Below are positions 1-8,918 of a stretch of 64,000 nucleotides of DNA, in pieces (positions within the stretch are counted from its first letter, which is position 1; every line of letters begins with the position of its first letter). The stretch covers positions 186,001-250,000 of the forward strand of contig DATMBG010000058.1 in NCBI GenBank assembly GCA_035559535.1. Reading direction: 5' to 3'. The notes under the pieces are model-generated. The model saw nothing but the letters and a program-made list of their open reading frames with translations, was not told the origin of the DNA and did not search any database. The translations under genes were made by a program, and so were the position numbers. Source of the stretch: Candidatus Limnocylindrales bacterium (GTDB taxonomy: Bacteria > Moduliflexota > Moduliflexia > Moduliflexales > JAUQPW01).

Positions 1-108
1 AACCCAGCCGGTTAAACCTAAACTCCGGGCTTTGTGGAGGGCACTGGCCCGATAACCAACACCCTGAACGTATCCTTCAATATAAAGATGTACCCGAGCT
101 TTGGACAT
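1..108 (-). CDS. Acylphosphatase, N-terminal part (cut by window edge)
   Basis: The first 36 codons of a minus-strand gene run off the left edge of the window. They begin with ATG at position 108 and read [20 protein letters not shown] followed by [16 protein letters not shown]. This is the signature of acylphosphatase: a hydrophobic beta strand, then the G-x-V-Q-G-V-G-(Y/F)-R phosphate-binding loop with its catalytic arginine, then the L-G-L-x-G-W-V segment. The enzyme hydrolyses carboxyl-phosphate bonds of small acyl phosphates in the cytosol and is normally about 90 residues, so roughly 55 residues are missing. The start is where the family usually begins. The gene lies downstream of the E1-like gene on the same strand, about 90 bases away. 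Confidence 0.85.
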   Translation of the reverse strand, partial: MSKARVHLYIEGYVQGVGYRASALHKARSLGLTGWV

Positions 109-201
109 AGTATAGATGTCTGAGAATAGGAGGAAATAAAGGTAGGAAAGCAGAGAGGTTCTCACGCTTTATTTTCATACTTCCATGCCTTCCTGCTCTT
201 A

Positions 202-1236
202 TTATATCCCGATGTACCTGGCATAAAGTCCTTTTGCGACGAGCGGGTCTTTGACCCCTTTGATAATGCTTCGGCCATCAGGAAATAGGGTCATTTCGAA
301 TCCGTTAACTTTAAATTTGAGGATGTAAGCATTATAGCTGACCTCACCCAGAGATTGAAGTTTTTGAGCCAGACTTTCAAACTGAATCTGTACAGGGGTT
401 TTATGGCTAATTTGTACCGCATCACGACCGCAGAGAACCGTCATATAGGAACCTTCTTTTCCTTCCAGGAATTCAAAGTTACCTTGCTTACAGGTGGGAC
501 AGTTGGCGGCTTCCCTTGAATGAGAAATGTCGACCTTTGTAAAACTCCCCTCCCAGATATCAACCATGACGATTTCTTTCCGTAAGGCTTTCCAGTTTTG
601 GGTTAGAATTTTTAACCCTTCCGTAACCTGAATCGAAGCAATGACATTTACAATCGGTGCAATAACTCCGGCTGTATCACACGTCGGGGTAGCTCCTGCC
701 GGGGGAGCTGTTTCCAGCACACAACGCAGACAAGGAGTCTCATAGGGAATAATCGTCATGGAAAGACCATAACTACTTACACAAGCTCCATAAATCCAGG
801 GAATTTTATGCTTTACACAGGCATCGTTGATCAGGTAGCGGGTTTCGAAGTTATCGGTCCCATCCATAACCAGGTCCGCACCTTCCAGGATACTTTCGAT
901 ATTTGTGGGGTTAACGTCGGTTACCAGAGACTCGATTTGGATATGGGAGTTGATTTTCTCCAGTTTTCTTTGAGCAGCCACAGCTTTAGGAAGATTTTCT
1001 CGAACATCTTCTTCATCAAACAGAATTTGACGTTGGAGATTATTCTCTTCCACAAAATCCCGATCTACAATTTTTAGCCTTCCCACTCCGGCCCTGGCCA
1101 GGGAACTGGCTATAACCGTTCCTAAAGCACCGCAGCCGATGACGACCGCATAACTCTTCAGGAGCTTTCGCTGACCTTCTTCTCCGATTCCCGGGAAGAA
1201 GATCTGGCGAGAGTATCTTTCTAAATTTTTATCCAT
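202..1236 (-). CDS. MoeB/ThiF/HesA-family sulfur-carrier adenylyltransferase
   Basis: A 344-residue E1-like enzyme expected to adenylate the C-terminal glycine of a small ubiquitin-like sulfur carrier (MoaD or ThiS type) for molybdopterin, thiamin or related sulfur transfer. Visible features are the RYSRQI start, the nucleotide-binding loop GCGALG (34-39), the D-x-D-x-V-x-x-x-N-L-Q-R-Q segment (58-70), the GTDNFETR block (126-133), a cysteine at 186 in PTCDTAGV where the family has its catalytic cysteine, and two zinc-type pairs, CLRC (169-172) and CPTC near 248. The C-terminal region of about 85 residues after the second pair is not a rhodanese domain; it looks like a small beta-rich extension, perhaps a carrier-like fold. 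No carrier gene is adjacent, so the pathway is open. It lies 17 bases downstream of deformylase, probably in one transcript. Confidence 0.85.
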   Translation of the reverse strand: MDKNLERYSRQIFFPGIGEEGQRKLLKSYAVVIGCGALGTVIASSLARAGVGRLKIVDRDFVEENNLQRQILFDEEDVRENLPKAVAAQRKLEKINSHIQIESLVTDVNPTNIESILEGADLVMDGTDNFETRYLINDACVKHKIPWIYGACVSSYGLSMTIIPYETPCLRCVLETAPPAGATPTCDTAGVIAPIVNVIASIQVTEGLKILTQNWKALRKEIVMVDIWEGSFTKVDISHSREAANCPTCKQGNFEFLEGKEGSYMTVLCGRDAVQISHKTPVQIQFESLAQKLQSLGEVSYNAYILKFKVNGFEMTLFPDGRSIIKGVKDPLVAKGLYARYIGI

Positions 1237-1253
1237 AAATTTGTTAACTTTAT

Positions 1254-1775
1254 TTACAATTTCTTAGGTTCTTCCTTTTTGGCACGCTTTTTAAGCTTTC
1301 TTTTAATGAGATCTTGTTTAAGACGGCTGAGCCGATCTATAAACAAAATACCGTTCAAATGATCGATTTCATGTTGGATGACCCGGGCCAGGAAAGTATC
1401 GGTGGTAAAGCTAACCGGCTTTCCATTTTCATCTAAGGCTTCTACGGAGATTTTTTTAGCCCGGACGACTTCACCGGATATTTCGGGAATGCTTAAACAT
1501 CCCTCCTCATCGGAAGTCGAACCCTCTGAGTGGGTTATAACCGGGTTAATGAGCTTCATCAACTTTGCCCCTTCATCCTTTGGGCTGGCATCCACCACAA
1601 TAACCCGAAGCGAGACTCCGACTTGAGGAGCGGCTAAACCAACTCCCGGCGCCGCATACATGGTTTCAACCATATCATCCAACAGACGCCGAATAGAATC
1701 ATCGATTTGTTCAACAGGTTTGGCTTTTTGTTTCAAAATAGGATCTGGATATTCTTTAATCTCTAAGATGGCCAT
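1254..1775 (-). CDS. def: Peptide deformylase
   Basis: This 173-residue enzyme removes the formyl group from the N-terminal methionine of nascent proteins. All three family motifs are intact: GVGLAAPQVG (44-53), EGCLS (91-95) whose Cys93 is a metal ligand, and QHEIDH (134-139) with metal ligands His135 and His139 and catalytic Glu136. The highly basic tail (KRKLKKRAKKEEPKK) is a common C-terminal extension. Length and start (MAILEIKEYPDPIL) are typical. Here def is not beside a methionyl-tRNA formyltransferase gene; it sits between the E1-like gene and rtcA on the same strand. Confidence 0.96.
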   Translation of the reverse strand: MAILEIKEYPDPILKQKAKPVEQIDDSIRRLLDDMVETMYAAPGVGLAAPQVGVSLRVIVVDASPKDEGAKLMKLINPVITHSEGSTSDEEGCLSIPEISGEVVRAKKISVEALDENGKPVSFTTDTFLARVIQHEIDHLNGILFIDRLSRLKQDLIKRKLKKRAKKEEPKKL

Positions 1776-1851
1776 TTTTATTGATTCAGATCTGATCAGG
1801 TAAAACGAAGTGTTATAGGGGTTTTATTTTAAAACGGAATAGCACTTCGCT

Positions 1852-2913
1852 TTACGTACCTGAACTTTCAAAACCAACTCCGGTTACGGTTACTTTACCG
1901 TATTTTCCTTTTTCTTCCTGAATTTGAAACTGAACCGGAAGAAATTTTTGGATGACCGCGACATTGGTAAAAAGATGTTGGGTTAGACGAGAAGTTGTAA
2001 ATGCTGAGGTACCTTCTGCCAGAGCCATAAATAAAAGAACCTGATCGGCCAGGTGTTCATCTAGACATCCTTGCGTCTCATAATAATTTTTAAAAGCTTC
2101 ATAAACTTCATCTACCATCTTCTCGGCAGGTTTTCCCAAAGCCCCCAGTGAAGAAAAACCTGCACACCCTCCCTCAAACTCGGCCAATAAAAAAACTGCA
2201 CATCCTTTACCCAAACTGGGAACATGTTGCATTTCGATTTCAGGTTCTAAATCCAGGGTTTGAAACTTTTCTTGAAATCGCTTCTTTTGCCTTTCCAAGA
2301 TGGAAGAGGGAAGATTGGATAAAATTAGAGATCCTCGAAGCCGTTTCAGGTTCCCTCTTGAGAGGCGTTGAAAACTTTTTAACTTTTTTACCGGCTTAAT
2401 CTCCCCGGTAACCACCCCGCCGCCAATAGGGTACCAACCCCATCGGTTAATCTGGAAGGTGGCCTGACTACCCATCTGGGCCAGAGTCGGCAAAAATACT
2501 TCCTGAAAATAGTCAAAGGGAGGACTCCATTCGACGTGGGTTCCTCCTTTCAGAATTAGTTTAGCCCCTATAGGAGAAAAAAGCAAGGGTGGATAGATTG
2601 TCTGGAGGAGAAGCGTTATGGAACCTGCACTGGAAGTCTCCTCAGCCACATCAAAGGTATAGCTCCCCCCTTGAATCTCTCCTGGAATAAATTGGAGTCT
2701 CTGGGACTTTAACTCGGCTCCGGTTACAGAGGCCTTTGTAAAAGCTGCGGTAGCTTTTACTCCCGCTAGGTGTTGGGCTTTTAATCCCGGTGGCTTTCGA
2801 TTGGCCCGGATATTTATGATCTCAAAGGGTTTTTTCAATAGGGCCGACAAAGCCAGGGAGGTTCGTAAGATCTGTCCACCCCCTTCACCCTGGGAACCAT
2901 CGATCTGGATCAT
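1852..2913 (-). CDS. rtcA: RNA 3'-terminal phosphate cyclase
   Basis: A 353-residue RtcA-type enzyme that uses ATP to convert RNA 3'-phosphate ends to 2',3'-cyclic phosphates, a step of RNA repair. The N-terminus IDGSQGEGGGQILRTSLALS is diagnostic, followed by NRKPPGLKAQHL. The C-terminal block QHLFTNVAVIQKFLP carries His313, which aligns with the histidine that becomes adenylated in the family. Length matches bacterial RtcA. No rtcB ligase or rtcR regulator is next to it, unlike the classical rtcBA operon, so regulation cannot be inferred. It is 76 bases upstream of def on the same strand. Confidence 0.93.
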   Translation of the reverse strand: MIQIDGSQGEGGGQILRTSLALSALLKKPFEIINIRANRKPPGLKAQHLAGVKATAAFTKASVTGAELKSQRLQFIPGEIQGGSYTFDVAEETSSAGSITLLLQTIYPPLLFSPIGAKLILKGGTHVEWSPPFDYFQEVFLPTLAQMGSQATFQINRWGWYPIGGGVVTGEIKPVKKLKSFQRLSRGNLKRLRGSLILSNLPSSILERQKKRFQEKFQTLDLEPEIEMQHVPSLGKGCAVFLLAEFEGGCAGFSSLGALGKPAEKMVDEVYEAFKNYYETQGCLDEHLADQVLLFMALAEGTSAFTTSRLTQHLFTNVAVIQKFLPVQFQIQEEKGKYGKVTVTGVGFESSGT

Positions 2914-2995
2914 GGGTTAGGAAGTATGGGGAGAGGATATGGGAGCTTGCAAGGACTTTTCATACTTTCCTATTCTCCTATCCTTCCCCTACTTC
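2914..2995. repeat. Short imperfect inverted repeat between genes
   Basis: The gap between rtcA and the DUF362 gene holds two facing arms, GAAGTATGGGGAGAGGATAT and, in reverse orientation, CTATCCTTCCCCTACTTC. They can form an imperfect hairpin. The base composition resembles the larger GTATGGG-type repeats elsewhere in this window. There is no T-run, so it does not look like a classical terminator. Confidence 0.4.
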
Positions 2996-4072
2996 TTAAA
3001 CTTGATATTTCCGAAAGAGCTGGCCCCACTCGGTTTTCATAAAATGGTTAATTCGTCTTTTACCGATAGTCGGATACCAGAGAAAATCATGATAAATATT
3101 AGAGGCTATAGGGGCCCAAACCCAAAGAGGGGAGTGCAGGGCAATCTTTTTAAGGAACCGGAGTCCTCCCCTTCGAAGCATTTGATCCCCCCAGATAACC
3201 AGACTGCGACGGGTTTGAAAACCGAAATTAACCTGGGAGATATCTTCTCCTATCACCTGAATTTCCCGAGGATCTCCCACTCCTAAGCCTCGCTCATGGC
3301 ACATTTGAATATAAGGGATGGACAAAGGATTAAATCCCATCATTTTTGCAGCCACTGCATCGATGGCCACCGAGTCACTACCAGCCAGGATATAATTTTT
3401 AATTTTTGGGATCATGGTTCGGGGCCCTGCACCATCTCCACAAACGGTTCCGTCCATAACGGTAAAAATTCCAGGATGGAGTTCCTGCTGCATGATCAGA
3501 AGATCTACCATGACTTCGTGGATGAACTCATGGGCGTAATGGCGGACTTCCTTCAAAAGCCCTCCAAACGCATTTTTGATAGATCCTGTAGTTATGGTAT
3601 GCCCATGGGTTTTCAGGGTAGGTAGATGAAGAATACTTTTTCCAGGAAACATTTTGGGAATCAGAATACCCTCCGGAAAAATCTGGGGAAGCCTGAGGAG
3701 TTTACTTTTAAACGGGTAAATAACCCATTCTACTTCCGGCAAGGGAATAAACGGAAGTCCATATCGGCTTAAAATAGGCAACCATAGATTATTTTGCGCT
3801 CCCTGTCGAGGATTCGTAACTACCGTTTTGTTTTCTACCGGATGGAGTTTTTCTCGCTCATATCCGTCCTGTAAAAGGGTTTTAATGACCCCTTCAACTT
3901 GCCAGGGCTCCGAAGAGCAGGCCGGGAAGTATTTCGTCCAGGATAAATTCAATTTGATAAGAAGATCCTTATTTTTTGGTAAAGCTTTTTCATATTCGGC
4001 CAGTCGCATGAGCCGACCGTAATCCTCTAAAACGGTTTCAGGTCTGGTTTTAAGTACCACTACTTTACTCAT
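2996..4072 (-). CDS. DUF362 domain-containing protein
   Basis: A 358-residue protein with the overall pattern of DUF362 proteins: an N-terminal V-x-L-K-T segment, LLIKLNLSW near residue 40, a central LPTLKTHGHTITTGSIKN-type block, and the VMDGTVCGDGAGPR and D-S-V-A-I-D-A-V-A-A-K-M-M-G stretches in the second half. The family function is not established. Members are often found near iron-sulfur or cofactor genes, and some carry ferredoxin motifs, but no cysteine cluster is present here. There is no signal peptide. It is on the same strand as rtcA, separated by 82 bases containing a small inverted repeat. Confidence 0.8.
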   Translation of the reverse strand: MSKVVVLKTRPETVLEDYGRLMRLAEYEKALPKNKDLLIKLNLSWTKYFPACSSEPWQVEGVIKTLLQDGYEREKLHPVENKTVVTNPRQGAQNNLWLPILSRYGLPFIPLPEVEWVIYPFKSKLLRLPQIFPEGILIPKMFPGKSILHLPTLKTHGHTITTGSIKNAFGGLLKEVRHYAHEFIHEVMVDLLIMQQELHPGIFTVMDGTVCGDGAGPRTMIPKIKNYILAGSDSVAIDAVAAKMMGFNPLSIPYIQMCHERGLGVGDPREIQVIGEDISQVNFGFQTRRSLVIWGDQMLRRGGLRFLKKIALHSPLWVWAPIASNIYHDFLWYPTIGKRRINHFMKTEWGQLFRKYQV

Positions 4073-4198
4073 AGTTCTGGATCAGGCGTCAGGAATCAGA
4101 AGCCGGGTTAAAAACATCCCTTATCTGGTTTATTTACCCCCTGGGTGATGATTTTTCAATTTCCCTCTGATTTCGGGCTTCTACTCTCTGCTTCCTGT

Positions 4199-5365
4199 TC
4201 ATAAAATCTTTTTGATGGATCGAACGGCCTGGTGAATTCGTTTTTCATTTTCAACCAGGGCAAATCTTACATATTCATCTCCGTACTGGCCGAATCCAAT
4301 CCCTGGAGAGACGGCCACTTTTGCTTCTTTGATCAGAAATTTTGCAAATTCCAGGGATCCTAAATGGATAAATTTAGGTGGAATTTTAGCCCAAACAAAC
4401 ATGGTCCCTTTGGGTTTTTCGATCGCCCAACCCGCCTTGTTCAATCCCTCTACCAGTACATCTCTGCGGTTTTTGTAAGTACGCACGATTTCTTCAACAC
4501 AATCTTGAGGCCCGTTAAGGGCAATAATACTGGCAATTTGAATGGGTTGAAATACTCCATAATCCAGGTAGCTTTTAATACGTTTCAAAACTTGAATAAT
4601 CTCCGAATTACCCACAGCAAAGCCAACCCGCCATCCCGCCATGCTATAGCTTTTAGAAAGAGAGAAAAATTCAACCCCTACCTCCTTCGCTCCCCGGACC
4701 TCCATCAGACTCGGAGCTCTATACCCGTCAAAGACAAGATCTGCATAGGCGAAATCATGGATCACAATAATATCATGGGCTTTGGCAAATTCTACTAACT
4801 CCTCAAAGAAAGGCCGCTCAACCGTGACGGTGGTCGGGTTATGGGGGAAACTCACGATAATAAGCTTCGGAAGGGGCCATGTCTGCTTGGTGGCCTCTAA
4901 AAGATTCTCCATAAAATCACTCCCCGAGGTCAAAGGGATACTCCTTAAATCTCCACCTGCAATGATAACGCTATAGGCGTGAATGGGATAGGTGGGCGTG
5001 GGGGCAAAAGCAACGTCTCCACGTCCCATCAAGGCAAGAACCAAATGGGAAAGTCCTTCCTTAACCCCAATGGTTGTAACGACCTCCGTATCGGGATCAA
5101 GTTCGACTTGATACCGTCGAGCATACCAGTCCGCAATGGCTTTTCTTAAATTGGGAATTCCGGCTGAAGCAGAATACCTATGATTTTTAGGATTGTAGGC
5201 TGCCTCACAAAGTTTGTCTACAATATGTTTAGGGGTCGGTAAATCGGGATTACCCATTCCCAGGTCTACAATATCCTCACCCTGCCGTCTGGCTTCCATT
5301 TTTAACTCATTTACAATGCTAAAAACATAGGGGGGTAATCGTTTAATACGAGCAAATTTTTCCAT
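4199..5365 (-). CDS. alaC: AlaC-type PLP aminotransferase (class I/II)
   Basis: A 388-residue fold-type I aminotransferase. The sequence follows E. coli AlaC closely from [10 protein letters not shown] through MGNPD, the substrate/PLP segments SFPHNPT (Asn176) and HDFAYADL (Asp204), to [12 protein letters not shown], in which Lys238 is the PLP lysine. The expected reaction is glutamate-pyruvate (alanine) transamination; LL-diaminopimelate or other aminotransferase activity cannot be excluded from sequence. I start it at ATG 5365, because AGAGGAGG lies just upstream; a longer reading from 5392 would place that ribosome site inside the gene. A TTGACA-17-TATTTA promoter candidate lies about 60 bases upstream. 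Confidence 0.88.
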   Translation of the reverse strand: MEKFARIKRLPPYVFSIVNELKMEARRQGEDIVDLGMGNPDLPTPKHIVDKLCEAAYNPKNHRYSASAGIPNLRKAIADWYARRYQVELDPDTEVVTTIGVKEGLSHLVLALMGRGDVAFAPTPTYPIHAYSVIIAGGDLRSIPLTSGSDFMENLLEATKQTWPLPKLIIVSFPHNPTTVTVERPFFEELVEFAKAHDIIVIHDFAYADLVFDGYRAPSLMEVRGAKEVGVEFFSLSKSYSMAGWRVGFAVGNSEIIQVLKRIKSYLDYGVFQPIQIASIIALNGPQDCVEEIVRTYKNRRDVLVEGLNKAGWAIEKPKGTMFVWAKIPPKFIHLGSLEFAKFLIKEAKVAVSPGIGFGQYGDEYVRFALVENEKRIHQAVRSIKKIL

Positions 5366-5424
5366 AAAGCCTCCTCTCAACGAACTGCTCATCGCTTACA
5401 CGTAGGGTACATATATCATGATAC

Positions 5425-5453
5425 TAAATAGCAGATCCCTTCTATTCTGTCAA
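5425..5453 (-). promoter_or_regulatory. Candidate sigma70 promoter for the AlaC-type gene
   Basis: On the minus strand, TTGACA (5453-5448) is followed after 17 bases by TATTTA (5430-5425). The -35 is perfect and the -10 weak. It faces the aminotransferase start at 5365, giving a leader of about 50 bases that includes the AGGAGG. Confidence 0.4.
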
Positions 5454-5565
5454 GAAAGTCCTTCTCAGACAAGATCGAATGGATTTAGCAAACGAGTTTT
5501 TGAATGGTTAAACTTTTACGGATTTGAATTATCTATTTTATAAGGTTAATTCTGTGTAATTCCCT

Positions 5566-5856
5566 GTCCTCATCCCCCAACTCCCTCTCCCACGCTGGGG
5601 AAAGGGGGGCGAAGATATACGTACCAGAATAAGAAGGTTACCCAGCGGGGCAACCTAGGGGTAGCCCCTGGCTTACGCCAGGAGAAATGGGATAAAACCA
5701 TCCTCTAAGCCCCGTTAGGGGCAACTTGTTTAACAGGACGCAATTAGGGAGCTTAAAAAATTCTGAATTTATGAATCCCCAACTTACATCGGGGGCTACC
5801 AACCGTTCGCCCCTAACAAGTCTTTTCAGCTTAACCCGGCATGTATAGGGGCTTGA
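5566..5856. repeat. Composite dispersed repeat
   Basis: No gene is visible here. The left part is the GC-rich block found in many gaps of this window (CTCCCTCTCCCACGCTGGGG). The rest contains CCAGAATAAGAAGGTTA followed by GCGGGGCAACCT, also found near 45840. It also contains, on the minus strand, GGTTAAGCTGAAAAG plus TTGGTAGCCCCCGA, also found on the plus strand near 29395. The similarity to the 29 kb copy extends over roughly 85 bases or more, in opposite orientation. Internal arms such as CCCCTAAC/GTTAGGGG suggest folding. Confidence 0.65.
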
Positions 5857-5865
5857 GGTGAGGGC

Positions 5866-6258
5866 AAATGACCCTTTCAAATTTAAGTACCTAGTGTGCT
5901 CTGGTTAAGGGGTAAAAGGGATGTAGGTGCGGTTTCTATCCTCTGATTTTGAATGATATATTTTCAACCAGATTTGGTATCTTTGCAGGATCTCTTCGGA
6001 TGAAGGGTTGTTACCTGTAAGTGATCAAACCATGAAGATAAAAACGTCTAAAACCTGGACGACGGAAGACTGGTAAAAGCTCACTCTGGTTGATGGATCA
6101 GTCCTATTCTTTGTGAATGCGGAATGATGGGGATAAAGACGGTCTTGGCATCAAGGTTGCTAAAAGGTTTGAACGCTTAAAACAGGGGCTTCTAGCTCTG
6201 AAATAACTAAGTAATCCAGTTTAATATAAATCAGTTCCGGTCCATTGTTTGCTTAGTT
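5866..6258. other. Intergenic stretch with no recognisable feature
   Basis: About 390 bases upstream of the histidine kinase contain no convincing reading frame, RNA gene or repeat. The sequence is AT-richer than its surroundings. Confidence 0.4.
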
Positions 6259-6287
6259 TTGACAAATAACTCTACGCCATTCATAAG
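6259..6287 (+). promoter_or_regulatory. Candidate promoter upstream of the histidine kinase
   Basis: TTGACA (6259-6264), a 17-base spacer, then CATAAG (6282-6287). The -35 is perfect and the -10 matches 4 of 6. It would give a leader of about 125 bases to the kinase start at 6418. Confidence 0.35.
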
Positions 6288-6417
6288 CCCTTAGAAGGGT
6301 AAATAATAATAAAGAGATACCTACATTCCGCCCATGGGAAGGATAGAGTAAAAGTCTTTATTAAATAAACAATGCACGAAATTCTTATGAAGAATTGATA
6401 TGACGGAAAATTAAAAT

Positions 6418-7554
6418 ATGTCCAGTGATAAAATTGCCCTGATCGATGAGCTCAAAAGATATGTAACCGGTTTAGAAGAGATAAACAAGGATTTGAAGTC
6501 TCTGGTGACCTCTATGATCCCCGGAGCTCTTCTGGTTGACAACCGGGAAACCATTAAAATCATGAACCCTTCGGCCAAAAAGATATTGGGATTACCGGTA
6601 GATACTGAATTTGTGGAGGGTTCTTTTTTAAAGAATACTCTAGGATTTAGTCCCATAGGATTACTTATAGAAAGTAAAAAGGAGATTGTCAAAAAGGAGA
6701 TACAGATCTCTGAAAGAATCTATCAGACTGTTATATCTGCTGTTCGGGATGAATCTCAAGCTCTGTTGGGAGCTGCAGTTGTTATTTTAGATATAACCGA
6801 AGAGAAAAAGCTTCAGGAACGAGAAGCGGATTTCCTGGCTATGATTGTTCACGATCTTAAATCTCCGATGACGGTTATTAAAGGAGGTACCGAGGCCATT
6901 TTGGGTGAGGTAACAGGAAGTATTACCGAGGAACAAAAGGCAGTACTTTTCGATATCCAAGGTGCAAGCGAATGGGCCATTGAGTTGATCAACAATTTCC
7001 TTGAACTATCTCAATTGGAATTTCGACAGATGAAGTTAGAATTACGAGGGGTCAATATCTGTGAGCTTATTTTGAAAGCCCTCATGGAAATTCATCTTCT
7101 TGCCCAGAGAAAGAATCTTGTACTAACCCACCATCTAGAAGAAAATCTGCCTCCCGTTCTTGGAGAAGCGGAAAAGTTAGAACGGGTTCTTGTTAATCTT
7201 CTCAACAATGCGGTTAAGTTTACACCGGAACAGGGTCAGATTGAAGTAAGGGCCCGGTTAATTGAATGGCCCGCAGAACAGGAGGAACTTAAAAAAAGGA
7301 GAATGATCCAGGTAGACATCCGTGATACAGGTCCGGGGGTTGCTGTAGAAGACCGGGAGCTCATCTTTGAGAAATATCAACAGGCTAAAATAGGAAGATC
7401 CCCGGAGTATAAGGGAACTGGATTGGGTTTGGCCATTTGTAAAATGATCATAGAGGCCCATAACGGCAAAATTTGGGTCCATGGCGAGCCGGGAAGAGGA
7501 AGCACTTTTAGTTTTACAGTACCCGTGGCAGAACAGAACCCCTCTGATCCATAA
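6418..7554 (+). CDS. PAS-domain sensor histidine kinase (orphan)
   Basis: A 378-residue soluble sensor kinase. An N-terminal coiled region (about 1-30) precedes a PAS domain (about 31-128), then HisKA with the phospho-acceptor His145 in [11 protein letters not shown], and a HATPase domain with N box NLLNNAVKF (260-268), G1 box DIRDTGPGV (300-308) and G2 box KGTGLGLAI (332-340). There are no membrane segments, so it should sense a cytosolic signal or partner. No response regulator is adjacent; the next gene is a cysteine desulfurase, leaving its output unknown. The ATG has only a weak purine stretch upstream; no better in-frame start is visible. Confidence 0.9.
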   Translation: MSSDKIALIDELKRYVTGLEEINKDLKSLVTSMIPGALLVDNRETIKIMNPSAKKILGLPVDTEFVEGSFLKNTLGFSPIGLLIESKKEIVKKEIQISERIYQTVISAVRDESQALLGAAVVILDITEEKKLQEREADFLAMIVHDLKSPMTVIKGGTEAILGEVTGSITEEQKAVLFDIQGASEWAIELINNFLELSQLEFRQMKLELRGVNICELILKALMEIHLLAQRKNLVLTHHLEENLPPVLGEAEKLERVLVNLLNNAVKFTPEQGQIEVRARLIEWPAEQEELKKRRMIQVDIRDTGPGVAVEDRELIFEKYQQAKIGRSPEYKGTGLGLAICKMIIEAHNGKIWVHGEPGRGSTFSFTVPVAEQNPSDP

Positions 7555-7759
7555 AAATTTAATTCTTATCTCCTCACTTTACATTTGTTCACCTTACCGT
7601 TTATATTAATTATAAAGACCCATTCACCGTGAGAATTTTCCTGAAGGGAAAGGCCGATTCTAGGGGATTGATCTCTAACCGTCCTCTTCCTACACGGGAA
7701 TGGTATAACAACAATAAACGATGAATTTCCTTAGCTCATTGTTCCTGGTTGAGGGTCCT

Positions 7760-8911
7760 ATGCAAGTTTATCTGGATCATAATGCAACCACTCCCGTAGA
7801 TCCTCAGGTTTTGGAGGCCATGCTTCCGTATTATCGAGGTAAGTATGGCAATGCTTCCACCCTTTATGCCTTGGGAAGAGAGGCCAGAGTTGCCGTAGAT
7901 GATGCCCGGGAGCGGGTCGCGGAGTTAATCCATGCCCAGCCTGCTGAGATTTATTTTACCAGTGGTGGAACCGAATCGGATAATACCGCTTTAAAAGGTG
8001 TTGCTTTTGCCAATCGGGAACGAGGAAATCATATTATTACTTCCCAGATTGAGCATTCTGCAGTTTTGGATACCTGCCGTTATCTGGAGAAACAGGGGTT
8101 TGAGGTGACTTACCTACCCGTAGATCGATTTGGAAAAGTTCATCCCCAACAGGTGTTAGAGGCCCTCACGGACCGGACTATTCTGATTTCCATCATGCAT
8201 GCCAACAACGAGATCGGAACCATCCAACCCATCGAGGAAATTGGGACCATAGCTTGGGAACGAGGGATTTATTTTCACACCGACACGGTTCAAACGTTTG
8301 GAAAACTACCCATCGATGTAAAACGGATGAAAATCGATTTGCTATCGATTTCGGCTCATAAGATTTATGGACCTAAAGGGATTGGGGCTTTGTATATTCG
8401 GAAAGGGGTGAATATAGATCCACTTTTGCATGGAGGTGAACAGGAACGCAAGCGGCGGGCAGGAACCGAAAATGTTCCGGCCATTGTAGGATTCGGGAAG
8501 GCGGTAGAGCTGGCAAAAAAACACATGGAGGCAGAGGCTCAGCATCTCACAAAGCTGAGGAATCAACTTTTTGAAGGACTTCAATCCCGAATTGATGGAA
8601 TTACCCTCAATGGGCATCCTGTAGACCGTTTACCGGGTACCTTGAATATCTCGGTAAAGTACGTTAAAGGAGAGGCCCTTTTACTTCAACTGGATAAACA
8701 GGGAATTTATGTCTCTACGGGTTCTGCATGTGCCTCGGGATCTATAGAACCCTCCCATGTTTTGTTGGCCCTGGGTATGTCCGAACAAGAAGCCAGGAAT
8801 TCTATCCGATTTAGCTTAGGACGAGAAAACACAGAAGAAGATATTGCCTATGTATTAAATGTCTTCCCGGAGGTCGTACGAAAACTTCGAGGAATCTCTG
8901 TACTGGCCTAG
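7760..8911 (+). CDS. Cysteine desulfurase (NifS/IscS family)
   Basis: A PLP enzyme of 383 residues that takes sulfur from L-cysteine for Fe-S clusters, thiamin, molybdopterin or tRNA thiolation. The family opening VYLDHNATTPVDP starts right after ATG 7760, which has GAGGG upstream, so I prefer it to the ATG at 7721 that would add 13 unrelated residues. The PLP lysine is Lys201 in SISAHKIYGPKG, the PLP-phosphate site includes EHSAVLD, and the persulfide cysteine is Cys324 in STGSACASG. No iscU, iscR or suf genes are beside it. The gene ends 7 bases before the convergent SUMF1-like gene. Confidence 0.93.
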   Translation: MQVYLDHNATTPVDPQVLEAMLPYYRGKYGNASTLYALGREARVAVDDARERVAELIHAQPAEIYFTSGGTESDNTALKGVAFANRERGNHIITSQIEHSAVLDTCRYLEKQGFEVTYLPVDRFGKVHPQQVLEALTDRTILISIMHANNEIGTIQPIEEIGTIAWERGIYFHTDTVQTFGKLPIDVKRMKIDLLSISAHKIYGPKGIGALYIRKGVNIDPLLHGGEQERKRRAGTENVPAIVGFGKAVELAKKHMEAEAQHLTKLRNQLFEGLQSRIDGITLNGHPVDRLPGTLNISVKYVKGEALLLQLDKQGIYVSTGSACASGSIEPSHVLLALGMSEQEARNSIRFSLGRENTEEDIAYVLNVFPEVVRKLRGISVLA

Positions 8912-8918
8912 GGTAGTG

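Noticed and set aside
5638-5880. 80-residue open frame on the minus strand
   Set aside because: It lies entirely in dispersed repeat DNA shared with the 29 kb gap, has no ribosome site and shows no protein-like pattern.
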